Of a stretch of 64,000 bases of DNA, positions 32,660 through 44,191 are shown in pieces. Where the stretch lies: assembly GCA_028554755.1 (NCBI GenBank), contig JAPTOF010000015.1, forward strand, positions 10,086,501-10,150,500. Direction: 5' to 3'. The translations under genes and the position numbers were made by a program. The stretch is from Cordia subcordata (lineage: Eukaryota; Streptophyta; Magnoliopsida; Boraginales; Cordiaceae). Positions within the stretch are counted from its first letter, which is position 1. Each line of letters begins with the position of its first letter. The notes under the pieces were generated by a model, which worked only from the letters and a program-made list of their open reading frames with translations, made no database searches and was not told the DNA's origin.

Positions 32660-35600
32660 CTAGGTATTTTCTTCCTCCGTTCGGTCATTTTGCAATCTGT
32701 AGCTTGGCAGAGCTGTTAGATGCTCGGCTCTTGACACTACGAAACCAAAATATTCAGTCATGTCCAAATCTACGGGCAATATATCATTCGGGAGCTTCCA
32801 ATTAAAGCAATGCACTAACTGTGCTGTCACTAGCCGAACAGCCGTGAGGCCGAGCTGCATTCCTGGGCAACTTCTCCTGCCTGAACTAAATGGGATAAGC
32901 TGGAAATCATGCCCGCGCACATCTATATTGCTGCCAATAAATCGCTCTGGAACGAACTTTTCTGGATCACTCCATTCATTGGGGTCTCGTCCAATTGCCC
33001 ATACATTTATAGTAATAGTTGATTTCTTTGCTATATGGAATCCATCAACAACGCAATCTTCAATGGCCTGATGAGGAAGGAGTAACGGTGCCGGAGGATG
33101 AAGCCTAAGTGATTCTTTCACCACCATATCCAAATACTCCAGGCTATCCAAATCTGACTCTTCTACCAGCCTGTTCAATCCTACAACTTCCTCAAGCTCT
33201 TTCTGGACTTTCTTTAGTACCTGCGGGTGTCTCAAAAGTTCTGACATTGTCCACTCAATCACTGTTGCTGAAGTGTCCATTGCAGCTATAAGCATGTTCT
33301 GCCATGGATATTTTCTGTTAAGGAGTGTCTATATAGTTGTTTAAAGAAGTAGCATTACAAAGCATACTTAAAGATCCCTTAGAATGATCCCATGAGCAAA
33401 CTCCTACTAGTTCAAGTACATATATCGGCATTTCAAGCATGCGTGCAGGCTTTTCTAGGATGCCTGACCAAATCACGTGTGCAGTCACAGATGCAGTAGT
33501 CACTTGTCTACGCATCAAATCCGTGCTTCATAGGCAAAGAAGGATCATGCGTACTTTAGGCCAATAAGGAGGTTCTTGTCTATTTTGACCAAAAATAAAT
33601 TAAATGAGTAAAATGTACCAAATCTTTTTATATTTTATCAAAAGTATATCTATCCTTCATGTGGTCTAAAAAATATTCCAAAATCTTCCTCTAATTCATA
33701 AAAGTGTATCAAACCCTCCTATCATTGTAAAATTTATTTTTTTTAACCATGATTGTTCATAATTACCAAAGCTATCCTTTTCTTTTTTATAAAAGAAATG
33801 TTATTAAAAATATTTGAACTATCAATTTCAAATTAAAATAACAAATACTCTAACCAATTAGAATATAAATAATTTATGTTTTACTTTAAATTTAGATTAA
33901 TTTATATTTAAGATATACAATGGTATAACTTAAATATTTTTGTTAAAAAACTAGAGAGGCCAATCAAGAGAAATTAAATGCCTCTAATGATAACGCATTT
34001 CATTAAACATTTCAGAGTTAAAATAATTTCAAATTAGTTGTTTGTCGTCTCCTCATCGTGCCATAGAGTTGATACCACTCTTTTTTTTTTCTTATCTTTT
34101 TTTCTTTTTTCTTTTTTCTTTTTGTGTGTGTTCAAACACCACTCACTAGAGTTGTTATATAACTCAAATACTACTATATTTAAGTTATACCATTATATAT
34201 ATTAAATATAAATAAATTTAAAATTAAGTATTTGTATATTTTAGGTTTATTTATATTTAGTATTATAAATTAAGATATAAACCATTATATTTAAAATATA
34301 TATAAGTTATGCCATTATATATCTTAAACATAAATAAATCTAAAATTAAATTAAAATATAAATTATTTATAGCCTAATTGGTTAGAGTTCTTTGTTATTT
34401 TAATTTGAGGGTTTTTTTTTTTTTTTTGTAACAGAGAGAAGGGTAATATAGATAATTTTGAATAATGATGGTTAAAAATAGCAATTTTTGTTAATAACAA
34501 AGGGTTTTTATGCACTTTTATAGTCCATAAGGCGTTAGGAGAGACTTTTGAGACCACAGGTGACTCAGTACAATTTTGATAAATCACAGGGTCTCGCACA
34601 TTTCACCTAAATTACATAGTATGTGGACAGCATCTCATGCTTGCTTATCTCTAAATCCTTAATATTTCAGCCACATGTTCATAAACATATGCAACTCCTA
34701 CTCTTCGGGCTTCAAGAACCGGACTACTTAACAAAAGAACATCAGAGAGCAGATGCAGAAAAAATCAATGGCATATAAATAGGTCTAATTCTATACATAC
34801 CAGCAAAATGGCCTTAACATGGCTCCGATCAATCCGAAATTCCGCTTCACCCGATTCCATGATTCCCAGCATGATGTCAACAAAATCCGTATTTTTACTT
34901 AGATTCCTTGATTTTTCATGTTCCTCTATAATTTTCTCCAAAAATGCATCGAAAGTCCTGCTCACAGCCTTCATTCGCCTTGTTAATCCTTGAAAATCAA
35001 GCATACCAAGGTAAGGAAAATAGTCACCAAGGTTTGGAGCAGCCGCAACTTCCATAGCTTCCTGCACCACAGCTTTGAACCCTTTCGGGCCCAACTCCTC
35101 ATCCGCGTGCTTCTTCCCAAACAACATCCTGCAAGTCATATCAGCGCTCAGGGACGAAACCTTGGCGCTGAGATCGACAACAGCGCAATCTTGCGCTGCC
35201 CATTTGAGCGATTCAACAAAAACACCAACCTCTTCTCTTCTCATTGCTCGGAAAGAATTGATTTTCAAGTTACTAAGCAAGTGTAATGTGCAAAGTTTGC
35301 GCATGTTTCGCCAGAAAGGGCCGTATGGAGCTAAGATCAAGTCCCGGTTCTCGTACACCAGGTACTTACCAGCCTCACTGGGTGGCCTACTAGCAAAAAC
35401 AAGGTCATAGGTCTTGAGGAACTGCTCTGCTGCGTGAGGGGATGAAACAATGATATTGGTTACGAATCCGAATTGCATCTGCATAATGGGGCCATGCTTC
35501 TTGGCTAGCCTATGCAGATCATGGTGAGGATTCTTTCCCAACAGATGGAAATGTCCCAAAATAGGAAGCCCTTTTGGAGCTGGAGGTAACCTCTTATTGC

Positions 35601-35694
35601 TCTTTCTCTTCCTCCCCAACTGATCAAGGAGAACAACAAACACAAACGCCGTTAATATTAATATTGCTGTCAAAATCCACTCCATGCCCATCAT
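32660..35694 (-). CDS. Cytochrome P450 monooxygenase, CYP71 clan (CYP736-like), two exons
   Basis: Join exon 1 35694-34801 (298 codons) to exon 2 33298-32660 (212 codons and TAG): 510 residues, normal for the family. The donor is GTATGT after CTG, the acceptor is CAG before AACATG, and the intron is phase 0 at the usual CYP71-clan site before the I-helix. Seen: an N-terminal membrane anchor (about residues 4-23), the proline hinge [18 protein letters not shown] in helix C, the oxygen-activation stretch AAMDTSAT (303-310), ESLR (E360-R363), PERF (415-418) and the heme loop [10 protein letters not shown] with C442. It should sit on the endoplasmic reticulum and oxidise a small hydrophobic substrate with electrons from P450 reductase; the substrate cannot be told. 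The C-terminal text [10 protein letters not shown] and TALPSYRL resembles CYP736. No break is seen, so it is probably functional. The first of several early ATGs is chosen; M2 and M4 are alternatives. Confidence 0.92.
33299..34800 (-). other. P450 intron, 1502 bp, two-thirds transposon
   Basis: Bounded by GT (34800-34799) and AG (33300-33299). The Mutator-like insertion 33606-34608 supplies 1003 bp, leaving an original intron of about 490 bp. No coding exon is evident within it. Confidence 0.85.
33606..34608. mobile_element. Mutator-like non-coding element in the P450 intron, 1003 bp
   Basis: The ends read GAGTAAAATGTACC and AGGTGAAATGTGCG (inward). Inverse similarity runs about 180 bp, including TCATGTGGTCT against ACCTGTGGTCT and TTTTAACCAT in both arms. 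Flanking 9-mers are AAATTAAAT (33597-33605) and AAATTACAT (34609-34617), 8 of 9 identical. The terminal sequence is similar to the larger element at 48889-50208. Confidence 0.78.
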
Positions 35695-35752
35695 GGTTTT
35701 GCTTGATAGTTTGTGAAGAATGGTTTTGTAGGAATGAAATACTTGCAGTTAG

Positions 35753-35760
35753 ACATATAA
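35753..35760 (-). promoter_or_regulatory. Possible P450 TATA-like element
   Basis: The minus strand reads TTTATATGT about 59 bp before the ATG. It is the only TATA-like word close to the start, and it would leave a leader of about 30 nt. A TGTATATACAAG near 36030 is an alternative. Confidence 0.25.
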
Positions 35761-37400
35761 AGAGAGGTTTTCTGATTGAAATTGACGTCTTTTTTTGTCT
35801 ATGGTGGAGGTTTTACACAATTATCCGAGAAAATATTTTACCACTCATGTCCCACTCAATCAAAACCATCAAAGTCACTAGGGTCATAAAAATAGTAGTG
35901 CTGCTCAATGTTCGACTCAGGTCATAATTTGTCATCTAATCTGTACAATAAAATTGATGCTTCGAGACAGAGGGGCCATGGTCGAATAGTAGAAAACGTG
36001 GGAAGAAAATGCCAGACAACTAACTACTTGTATATACAGTCCAAATCAGAATTCCTCGGCCACGCGGTAGAGAGCCGAACTTGTGTCCAGTAATGTGTCA
36101 ATGGGTATAGGGGAAAGTGAAATGAGGTTCGCCATATGTCGTGCTTTTCTCTGGCGGGTAAGTGTTGGGATTTTTAGAGTGGACTAGTAAATTAATGCAT
36201 TGCTCAATATTATTGTAATATAAAATTTAAATTATATAATAAATAATTATTAAAAAAAAATTTAGTAATCTTGCAATGAGTTAAATAAGTTGTACTTAAA
36301 TTTACACATCTCTTTGTAAAAATTTAAATAGAGAAAGGTGTTAATTTCATGCCTCTGCTGTCTTGACAAATTTGAAAAAAAATTGATTACAACGTAGGAA
36401 AAAAATTGTAGAATATAATTAAAGTGAATTGGGCAAATATGAAGGTGGGCATATATGCTTTTCTTTTTTTTTTTTCTGGATTTTACTTAGTTAAATCAAA
36501 TTAGAATTTCATATTTAAAATTTGTATAGATATGAAATTGAAAAGTTGATTTTTTTTTTTATTCTCATAAGTAATTTAATATAATTTTAGATGATTTTAC
36601 AATTATCTAAACTCAAATATTGTAATTTAAATGAACTAAAACTTTTTATATTTAATTTTCTTCAACTTTTCATATCTTTTTATATCTAATCCCAATTAGC
36701 ACAATGGGATTTAACAAAAAACAAAAACACATGAGAAAAAAGACAATGAGAAACTCGAATACCAAAAACTTGGGTATTTAAATAATGATTGAGTTTTATA
36801 ATTTTTATTACCTAATTGGATAATTTAATTTTGTTCTTAAAGTTCAAAATTCCAAACCAGAAAATCCAAATATACGGATCAATTTTCACTCTTATAAGAA
36901 AGCCAAAATCTATTTAAAATTTAATTTAAATTAACACAATACGATTTAACAAATCTTTGTATTTTTTTTAATTTAGTATAAATTAGTAAATCTGATACCC
37001 AAATGTCCCAAAAAAAATGCAATTTTAAATGTTTAATTTAATAGTTTTTTAACTGTAAAAATCAAATATTTAAAAAATTCAACCGAATTCCCATGACTAG
37101 TTCCGATCGAATTGTTTTTTACTTGAGAAAGAAAGGGAAAAAAAAGATAGAATAGATGTAAGATTATCTAATCGAATAGTTTCTTTGATTTTAATAATAA
37201 AAATTTAAAAATTTGAACTTAAAAATTCAAGCTAATTCTCTTAATCTGATTTGAATTTTATGACTTTTAATACCCAATCATTTTTTCTATCACAGAACTC
37301 AAAATATTAAAAATTTAAACCAATATCTGCCCCAGATAAAAGCTTAAAAGACGTGATTAAGGGAGAAAAGTAAGAAAAGAAAGAAGAAATTATTTTGCTA
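35761..37400. other. P450 upstream flank, no other gene
   Basis: Of mixed composition to about 36180, then very AT-rich with long runs and no supported frame. The promoter of the P450 should lie in the first part. Confidence 0.5.
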
Positions 37401-38030
37401 GGAAAGGAAAAAGAAGAAAAGAGTAAATATAAAATTATAATTGTGTCATGATAAATATAAAAATTACAAAGTTGCTATTACAAATATTATACAAATTTTC
37501 ATTGATAATTATGCATTTTTTATTTATTACAATATTGCCACTTTGTTTGTACTATTCATTCATATAGAAGATCCATAAATAAATAGTACAAAAAAAGTGA
37601 ATCTTTTTATATATTTAGAGAAGTAGAGATGAACAAATGACATTTTTGACTTAGTGGAGGAAAACACAAATGAATAGTACTCCTAGAACCCATTTTTTAA
37701 AAATTTTAGTAGACCAGGGAAGGAAAAAGAAGAAAACAGTAAATATAAAATTATAATTGTGTCATGATAAATATAAAAATTACAAACTTGCTATTACAAA
37801 TATTATACAAATTTTTATTGATAATTATGCATTTTTTTATTTATAACAATATTGTCACTTTTTTGTACTATTCATTCATAGAGAAGATCCATAAACAAAT
37901 AGTACTAAAAAAAGTGAATCTTTTTATATATTTAGAGAAGTATAGAAGTAGAGATAAGTAAATGACATTTTTGCCCTAGTGGAGGAAAACACAAATGAAT
38001 AGTACTCGTAGAACCCATTTTTTTTTCTTT
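37401..38030. repeat. 316 bp tandem duplication
   Basis: Copies 37401-37716 and 37717-38030 are nearly identical apart from small changes (for example TTTTTGACTTAGTGG against TTTTTGCCCTAGTGG). The offset is 316 between matching GTAAATATAAAATT words. It abuts the truncated end of the Athila element. Confidence 0.92.
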
Positions 38031-38063
38031 AGTAGAAGAAATGTGATGTGCACACTCGTTCTT

Positions 38064-38683
38064 CTAGGTCGCCCTTTTCTCGCCACCACAAATGCCATTA
38101 TCTATTGTAGGTCGGGGTGAGATAAAGTTTGGAAATTTGAGGTCCACTGTGAAGGTTGCTGAAACGGTGAATAGAGCTAGCATAGGAGGAGAGGATGTAG
38201 AAGAGTGCTTTAGGGTTGATGTGATTGATTCTTGTGTCAAAGACTTTGTAGAGAGAACTATGACCGATAGAGAATATTTGAGAAAATTTGAGGAATTGTT
38301 GACTAGCTTTGATTTAGACACCTTATAGTGGAAATGTATAGCCTCTACCTCCATAGTTAAGAGTTCCTTTATTGATAAGTCACTTGAGGTTAATCCTTCT
38401 AGTCTTGATTCTAGTGACATCCCAGTTGATGATGTTGAGGTTGAATCAGGTTGAGCCTCACCTTTCTTTAGAACTCAAAGCCCTTCCCGATCATTTGAAG
38501 TATGCATTCCTAGGCCTTATTGAGACCCTTCCGGTCATTATAGCTTTCAATCTTTCTAGTGAGCATGAGGAGCGTCTCTTAGAGTTTCTTAGGAAACATA
38601 GGAGGGCTATAGGGTGGAAAATTGATGATTTGAGAAGTATTGACCCTTCGGTTTGTATGCATCGTATTCACCTTGAGGATAGA
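38064..38683 (+). pseudogene. Athila pol, protease C-terminal part and linker
   Basis: The plus strand begins with GRPFLATTNAII-like text, the usual C-terminal part of the Athila aspartic protease. It shifts frame near 38092 and runs GRGEIKFGNLRSTVKV to a stop at 38328. After a further shift near 38450 it continues LSLELKALPDHLKYAFLG and ends at the domain entering reverse transcriptase (SIDPSVCMHRIHLED). It is cut at 38683 by the solo LTR. The protease catalytic triad would lie upstream and is lost. Confidence 0.8.
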
Positions 38684-40273
38684 TGATGTGTGTCATTTGT
38701 GCGTGTTTGCATCTAGTTTTTGCATGCACATTTAAAGGTGTTTAGAGTATAATTGAGTGCACTTAGTATAAAGTTTATGCATATTTGTTAATATTTGTAC
38801 GTAATGTATTTAGGTGCATAAATACTATACTAAGTGTTATATTCCATGTTTTAGGAGTGTTTTGGAAGGGTTCAAGCTTATGCGAGGAAGAAATGAGCTA
38901 ACAGATGAAGATTGGAAGAAAAGGAATAAAGAAGAGGTCATTGTGATCCAGTCGGTCAACTTAGAAGAAAAGCCGGTCGAGTTCCTCAAGGAGCTGGTCG
39001 ACCGGCTAAGTCGACCGGCCATTCCAGAGAGCATCATGATTGAAGTCGGTCGAGCAAGAAAGAGGAGCCGTTCGACCGGCTAGGTCAACCGGCTGTGCGC
39101 TAAAGCTGTTTATAAATTGCTCGTTTCAACTCATTTCAAGGAGAGGAAATTTTATTTCTTAAATCCTAATAAACCCTAACCCTTTACCCACTTCACAAAA
39201 CACCGTAAACCACCATCTAAACCCCACACCAAGCTAGGATTGAAGCATTAAACAAAGATTTAAAGGATTTGTACGAATTTGGAAGCAAGAATTTAGGAAA
39301 GTTCTTCTTGTTCTTTCTCTATTTCTTGTAAATATGTTGCTAGATTAAGCTAGATTTAGGGTTGATTGTTGTTGTATATTAGATTAGGGCTTTGAATAAT
39401 GGATATGTGTAGATCTTTAGCTCTTAATACATGTTTATTTACATAAATTTATGGCATGATTCAATATGTCTATGTATTGGAAATCAAACATGTCTATGTG
39501 TTTGTTAAAATGCCTAAGTGAATATGCATGTGTTATTTGTGCTTCAAATGCTCTTATCTACTTATATGGGTGAAGTGATTGTGCTTAATCTCATGGCTTT
39601 ACTTAGTAGAGTAGGCTTTAGTTTTAAATCCAGCTAATAGATTACATGCTATGCTTAGTCGAGTTTAGGTGCTAGTCCTTGGCTTTAAATCCAGCCAAGC
39701 GGATAAGTTAACCTAGACTAGAGTATCCCTCACCCGCATTAGTATTGGTTAATCGAGCCTTAATGTCATGTAGTGTTTAGGTGCTAGTCCTTGGCTTTAA
39801 ATCCAGCCAAGAGGATAAGTTCTAAGCACGGATTGCGTAGGCTAGAAGGGATTGGCCCTTCGCTTTAAATCCAGCTAACGGGTTGAACTACTAGTATTGG
39901 TTAAGAGAGCCCCCGATCAACACAACGGCAATAGAAGTCCCGAGCCTTAGATAGACATCATCTGTTATCATAGCCCAAGTCTTGTTGCAATGCAATCGCC
40001 CTAGGTCTCCTTCTTCTTTATTAGTGTTTCCTTCCTTAGTTTGGCTCCTTTAAGTTCCTCCATAGATTAGTTTTTATTTTTCTTTTTCTGAGCTCCCTTC
40101 CATTCTAAAGTAAGCACACACACACGCACGTAGCTAGTTTAAGGCACCCGAGCACATAGAGACTAAACTAAGGTAGCCTCTTTGTGGATTCGACCCCGCA
40201 CTTGCACACACTGTACTACACGCATCTTGTGCACTTGTGGGCTATTTAGGCTTGTGCTCAAATAGCGGTATCA
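38684..40273 (+). mobile_element. Solo LTR (1590 bp) inserted in Athila pol
   Basis: It starts TGATGTGTGTC, ends GCGGTATCA, and is flanked by a perfect 5-bp duplication ATAGA (38679-38683 and 40274-40278). The pol frame is continuous on either side if the insert and one duplication are removed. It has no interior, so the rest of that element was lost by LTR-LTR recombination. Confidence 0.95.
39111..39116 (+). promoter_or_regulatory. TATA box of the solo LTR
   Basis: TTTATAAATT about 20 bp after the cluster of GACCGGC motifs (38988-39092). Confidence 0.5.
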
Positions 40274-41570
40274 ATAGAGCCATTCCTTCTAGGGAGATGC
40301 AAAGGAGGGTAAACCCACACATCAACAAAGTAGTTAAGAAAGAGACCATTAAGCTTTTAGATGCAGGCATTATCTATCCGATCTCCGATAGTGAGTGGGT
40401 TAGCCTGGTCCAAGTTGCCCCTAAGAAGTTCGGGATCACGGTTGTGGAGAATAAGAGAGAAGAGCTTATCCCTACACGTATTCCTACTGGGTGGAGGGTT
40501 TGTATTGATTATAGGAAGCTCAACTCCAAAACTAAGAAGGATTATTTCCCATTGCCTTTTCTAGACCAAATCTTAGATAGAGTAGCTAGGCATAGTTACT
40601 ACTATTTTCTAGATGGCTATTCGAGTTATAATCAGATCCTCGTGTTTCCCAAGGACCAGGAGAAGGCCACCTTTACTTGTCCCTATGGCATTTTTTCCGA
40701 TAGAAGAATGCCCTTTGGTCTTTGTAATGCCCCAGTGACTTTCCAAAGGTATATGATGGTTATTTTTAGTGACATGATTGAGAGGCATTTAGAGATTTTC
40801 GTGGATGACTTCTTAGTCTTTGGAGATAGTTTTGATGAATGCTTGAGTCATCTCTCTCTAGTCTTAGACTGATGTATGGAGAAGAATCCAGTGTTGAATT
40901 GGGAGAAATCCCACTTCATGGTGCAACGAGGGATAGTGTTGGGTTATGCTGTCTCATCTAGTGGAATTCAAGTTGACCCGGCTAGGTTAGAATTAATTGA
41001 AAAGTTGCCTGTCCCTAAGTGTGTCAAGGATGTTAGATGTTTTCTAAGGCATGCAGGATTCTACCGCAGATTCATTAAGGATTTTAGCCATATTGCACGT
41101 CCCTTCTCTAGGCTCTTAGCACAAGATGTCCCTTTTGACTTCAATGATGAGTGCGTTAGGGCTTTCACTAGGCTTAAATCCTTATTGTCCACATCTCTGA
41201 TTATCTGGCCAGTTAACTACAATCTCCCATTTGAGGTTATGTATGATGCATCCAACTATGCGATAGGAGCTGTTTTAGGTCAAAGGAAGGATAAGTTGCC
41301 CCATGTTGTGTACTATACTAGCAAGACTCTTGATGAAGCCCAGAAGAACTATGCCACCACGGAAAAAGAGCTTCTAGTAGTAGTCTTCTCCCTTGACAAG
41401 TTTAGGTCGTACATCCTAGGGTCTAAGGTGATTGTATACATCGATCATGCGGCGTTGAGGTATTTGTTAGCTAAGAAAGAATCTAATCCCTGCTTGATTA
41501 GGTGGTTGCTCCTTCTTTAAGAGTTCGATGTTAAGATCCGAGATAAAAAGGGTAGAGAAAATTTAGTTGC
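40274..41570 (+). pseudogene. Athila reverse transcriptase and RNase H
   Basis: The frame resumes after the solo LTR with NPHINKVVKKETIKLLDAG and YPISDSEWVS, then GWRVCIDYRKLN, FPLPFLDQILDR and the catalytic F-V-D-D (40798-40809). A TGA near 40870 interrupts the frame in place of an arginine codon (CGA to TGA). The same frame continues to the connection domain ([16 protein letters not shown]) and RNase H ([48 protein letters not shown]), and a TAA at about 41518 stands where glutamine is usual. Both stops are C-to-T changes. The active-site aspartates are intact. The wording is that of the Athila lineage. Confidence 0.9.
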
Positions 41571-41639
41571 ATAAGGACGAGTTTGAGAGCGTGTGTGTGG
41601 ATCTCTATCTTTTCAAGGTGTGTGCGGATCAAATGATTC

Positions 41640-42774
41640 ATCGGTGTGTGCCTGAGGACTAGTTTGAGAGCGTGTTGAGTATGTGTCATGATGAGGGGTG
41701 TGGAGGTCATTTTAGTGGGAAGAAGACTGCCGCGAAGGTCTTACAATGTGGATTATTTTGGTCCACTCTCTTTAGGGATGCCCAAGAATATTGCAAAAAT
41801 GTCAACAATCCGGGTCTATCTCTAGGAGAAACATGATGCCTTTATCCCCTATTCTTCCATGTGAGTTGTTTAATGTTTGGGGTATAGATTTTATGGGTCC
41901 ATTTTCACCTTTCTTTGGGTACCAATACATTTTAGTGGCCGTTGATTATGTGTCTAAATGGGTTGAGGCTATTCCCACACACACTAATAACTATAGGGTA
42001 GTGGTTAAATTCATTAAGGAGAACATTTTTTCTAAATTTGGAGTCCCTAGAGTCTTGATTAGTGATGGGGGTCTGCATTTTCGCCAAAGGACTTTAGAGG
42101 CCGTGTTGAGGAGATATTTGGTTACCCATAAGGTTGCTACTCCTTAACACCCGCAAACGAGTAGACAAGTAGAGGTGTCCAATAGGGAGATCAAACACAT
42201 CTTAAAGAAAACAGTGAGGCTCGATAGGAGAGATTGGTCTATTAGGCTAAATGATGCTTTGTGGGCCTACAGTACCGCCTTTAAGACTCCTATTGGTATG
42301 TCTCTGTATAGATTAGTTTATGGGAAAGCTTGTCACTTGTCGGCAGAACTAGAGCATAGAGCTTATTGGGCCATCAAGATTTTAAAATTTGATTTGGCAA
42401 AAGCGGGTGAGAAAAGGAAGCTAGACCTAGTGGAGTTGGAAGAGCTTAGATTTGAAGCGTATGAGAATGCCAAGCTTTATAAGGATAGGATGAAGAGAAT
42501 TCATGATAAACACATTATTAAGAAATCATTCTCTCCCTTCGATAAAGTTTGATTGTTTAACTCATGATTAAAACTTTTTCTAGGTAAGCTCAAGACAAGA
42601 TAGGATGGTCCGTATGAAGTGATGGTTGCCTAACCCTCTGGTTCAGTCAAGATCAAGGACTTAAAGAATGGCCGAGAGTTGACGGTGAATGGGCAACGCC
42701 TGAAGCATGCATATGATCCGAGCATGGCTCGTGTGGAAGTTTTAATGCTTCAGGACCCCATTTATGAAAGTTAA
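41640..42774 (+). pseudogene. Athila integrase and pol C-terminus
   Basis: The zinc-binding part is damaged (CHDEGCGGHFSGKK, then a frameshift before KCQQSG). From 41791 the core is readable: GIDFMG (D at 41887), LISDGG (D at 42064) and VEVSNREI (E at 42172). The last two are separated by exactly 35 residues as in D-D35-E integrases, but a TAA at 42145 falls between them. [17 protein letters not shown] and [16 protein letters not shown] follow, typical of Athila. Beyond 42552 the frame has further stops (TGG to TAG among them) up to RELTVNGQRLKHAYDPSMA, the usual pol end. Confidence 0.88.
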
Positions 42775-44191
42775 AGATGAGTTGGTGATTGCCTGGCTGA
42801 CGGCATGGTAGTTAACGCTACTAGGAGGCAACCTAGGTTCAATTTGACAATTTTGCATCTATTTCACCTTCTTTCCTTTTTGTTTTCTTTCTTTTTCTTT
42901 TACCCACATCAAAGTGTTGAATCCCGATCCTTTGTCCCATAAGATACACCATTGCTTATTATTGCACATACTAATGCAAGCATGCATAGGCAATGCTACT
43001 AATCTTGTTTTCTTTGTGAGTGTTTGTGAATTGTGAGTCACAAGGTTAGTAGTATGATGATTTCTAATTGGCATGGAAAGCTTGGAAGAAAATGCAAGGT
43101 TGTATCTATCCTTTTTCCACTTGTTCCCTATGTTTTTACCTCATCCCCACCACCCTTACTTGCTTTGTAAAGCCAATTTGCATGTTTTTGTGTTTTGCTC
43201 TATTTGCTTGAGAACAAGCAAAGTTTAGTTTTGAGGGGGTGGGAGTTTGGTTTTCTGGTTATATATCTTTCTTAGGGTAGATTGCATTATGTGCTTAAAA
43301 ATGGTGAAAAATTTTTAATTTTGACGCATGTGGAGTCATTTATTTCTTTGTTGATCACTGTGTTGGCTATTGTGATTGACTCTATTGATTTGTGAAGATG
43401 AGATGCATTGTGGGGAAATGAATAGAGTGGTTTGAAAACTAAGTCTTGGAGGGGATGCCCCTCAAAGCTCTAGGGAATGAGGACCTTTAAGAATGACTCA
43501 TGTGGCTACCCCATAGCTTGGTAGGAAAGAGTATTAGAAAAGGGTTGTTGATGTGAGTGCCCCTTCCTTGATTGGTTCTTTTTGATGTGTCAAAGCTTTT
43601 CTTTTTCTTTGTTTTTGTGTAAATGCAATGCAAAGCATGAAAAATCCAAAAAAAATTGAAAAAGGCAAAAGCTGGAAAAAGATGAAAAAGATTGAAAAAG
43701 AAAGTAAAAGTAAAAAAGTGAAAAAGAGAAAAAGCCAAAGGCCTCAAAAAGTTTTGTAAATAAGTGCATGAGTGATTCAATGTCAACTTAGCACAAGTTA
43801 TCATCTTTGTAGATACATGAATAAGGCTTTTTATAAGCCATTGTCTTTGTCAATTCTCTCATCTTGTCTTTAAGACTTGGTGCATGTTGGGGAGGCCATA
43901 TTAGTTGAGGGGGCACAAAATATCAACATCCCAAGTGCATGAGTTAGAATCCTAGGCTCATGGTGGCCTGGCTACTTGGGAAATTCCCACAAGGAATGAG
44001 ACCCCTTATGAGTAGAGGGAAAATCCAAAAAGAGGCTTAGGGATCTCTCCACAATAGGAATGCCCCCTTCATGCTTTTTAGACTAACTTTGATAGAGAGT
44101 CAATCCTTTAAGTAACCCTTTGCATCGGCTTTAGAAATAAACTTAAGGTTGGGCTTGCTTGAGGACAAGCAAGAAGAAGGTTTGGGGGTGT
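42775..44191 (+). other. Athila 3' noncoding region
   Basis: No coding frame. It holds an internal hairpin and purine motif at 43203-43250 (TTTGCTTG-AGAA-CAAGCAAA, then TTTTGAGGGGGTGGGAG) and homology to the non-autonomous element near 7840-7960. Confidence 0.7.
44154..44191 (+). promoter_or_regulatory. Hairpin plus polypurine tract before the 3' LTR
   Basis: CTTGCTTG-AGGA-CAAGCAAG is a perfect 8 bp stem with a four-base loop (44154-44173). It is followed by AAGAAGGTTTGGGGGTGT and the LTR start TGATG at 44192. Confidence 0.75.

Noticed and set aside
33318..33518. 66-codon frame in the P450 intron, minus strand
   Set aside because: It lies inside the intron just upstream of the acceptor and has no similarity to P450 or any family known to me.
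34990..35410. Open frames on the plus strand opposite P450 exon 1
   Set aside because: They are the antisense shadow of a well-supported exon. No domain was recognised.
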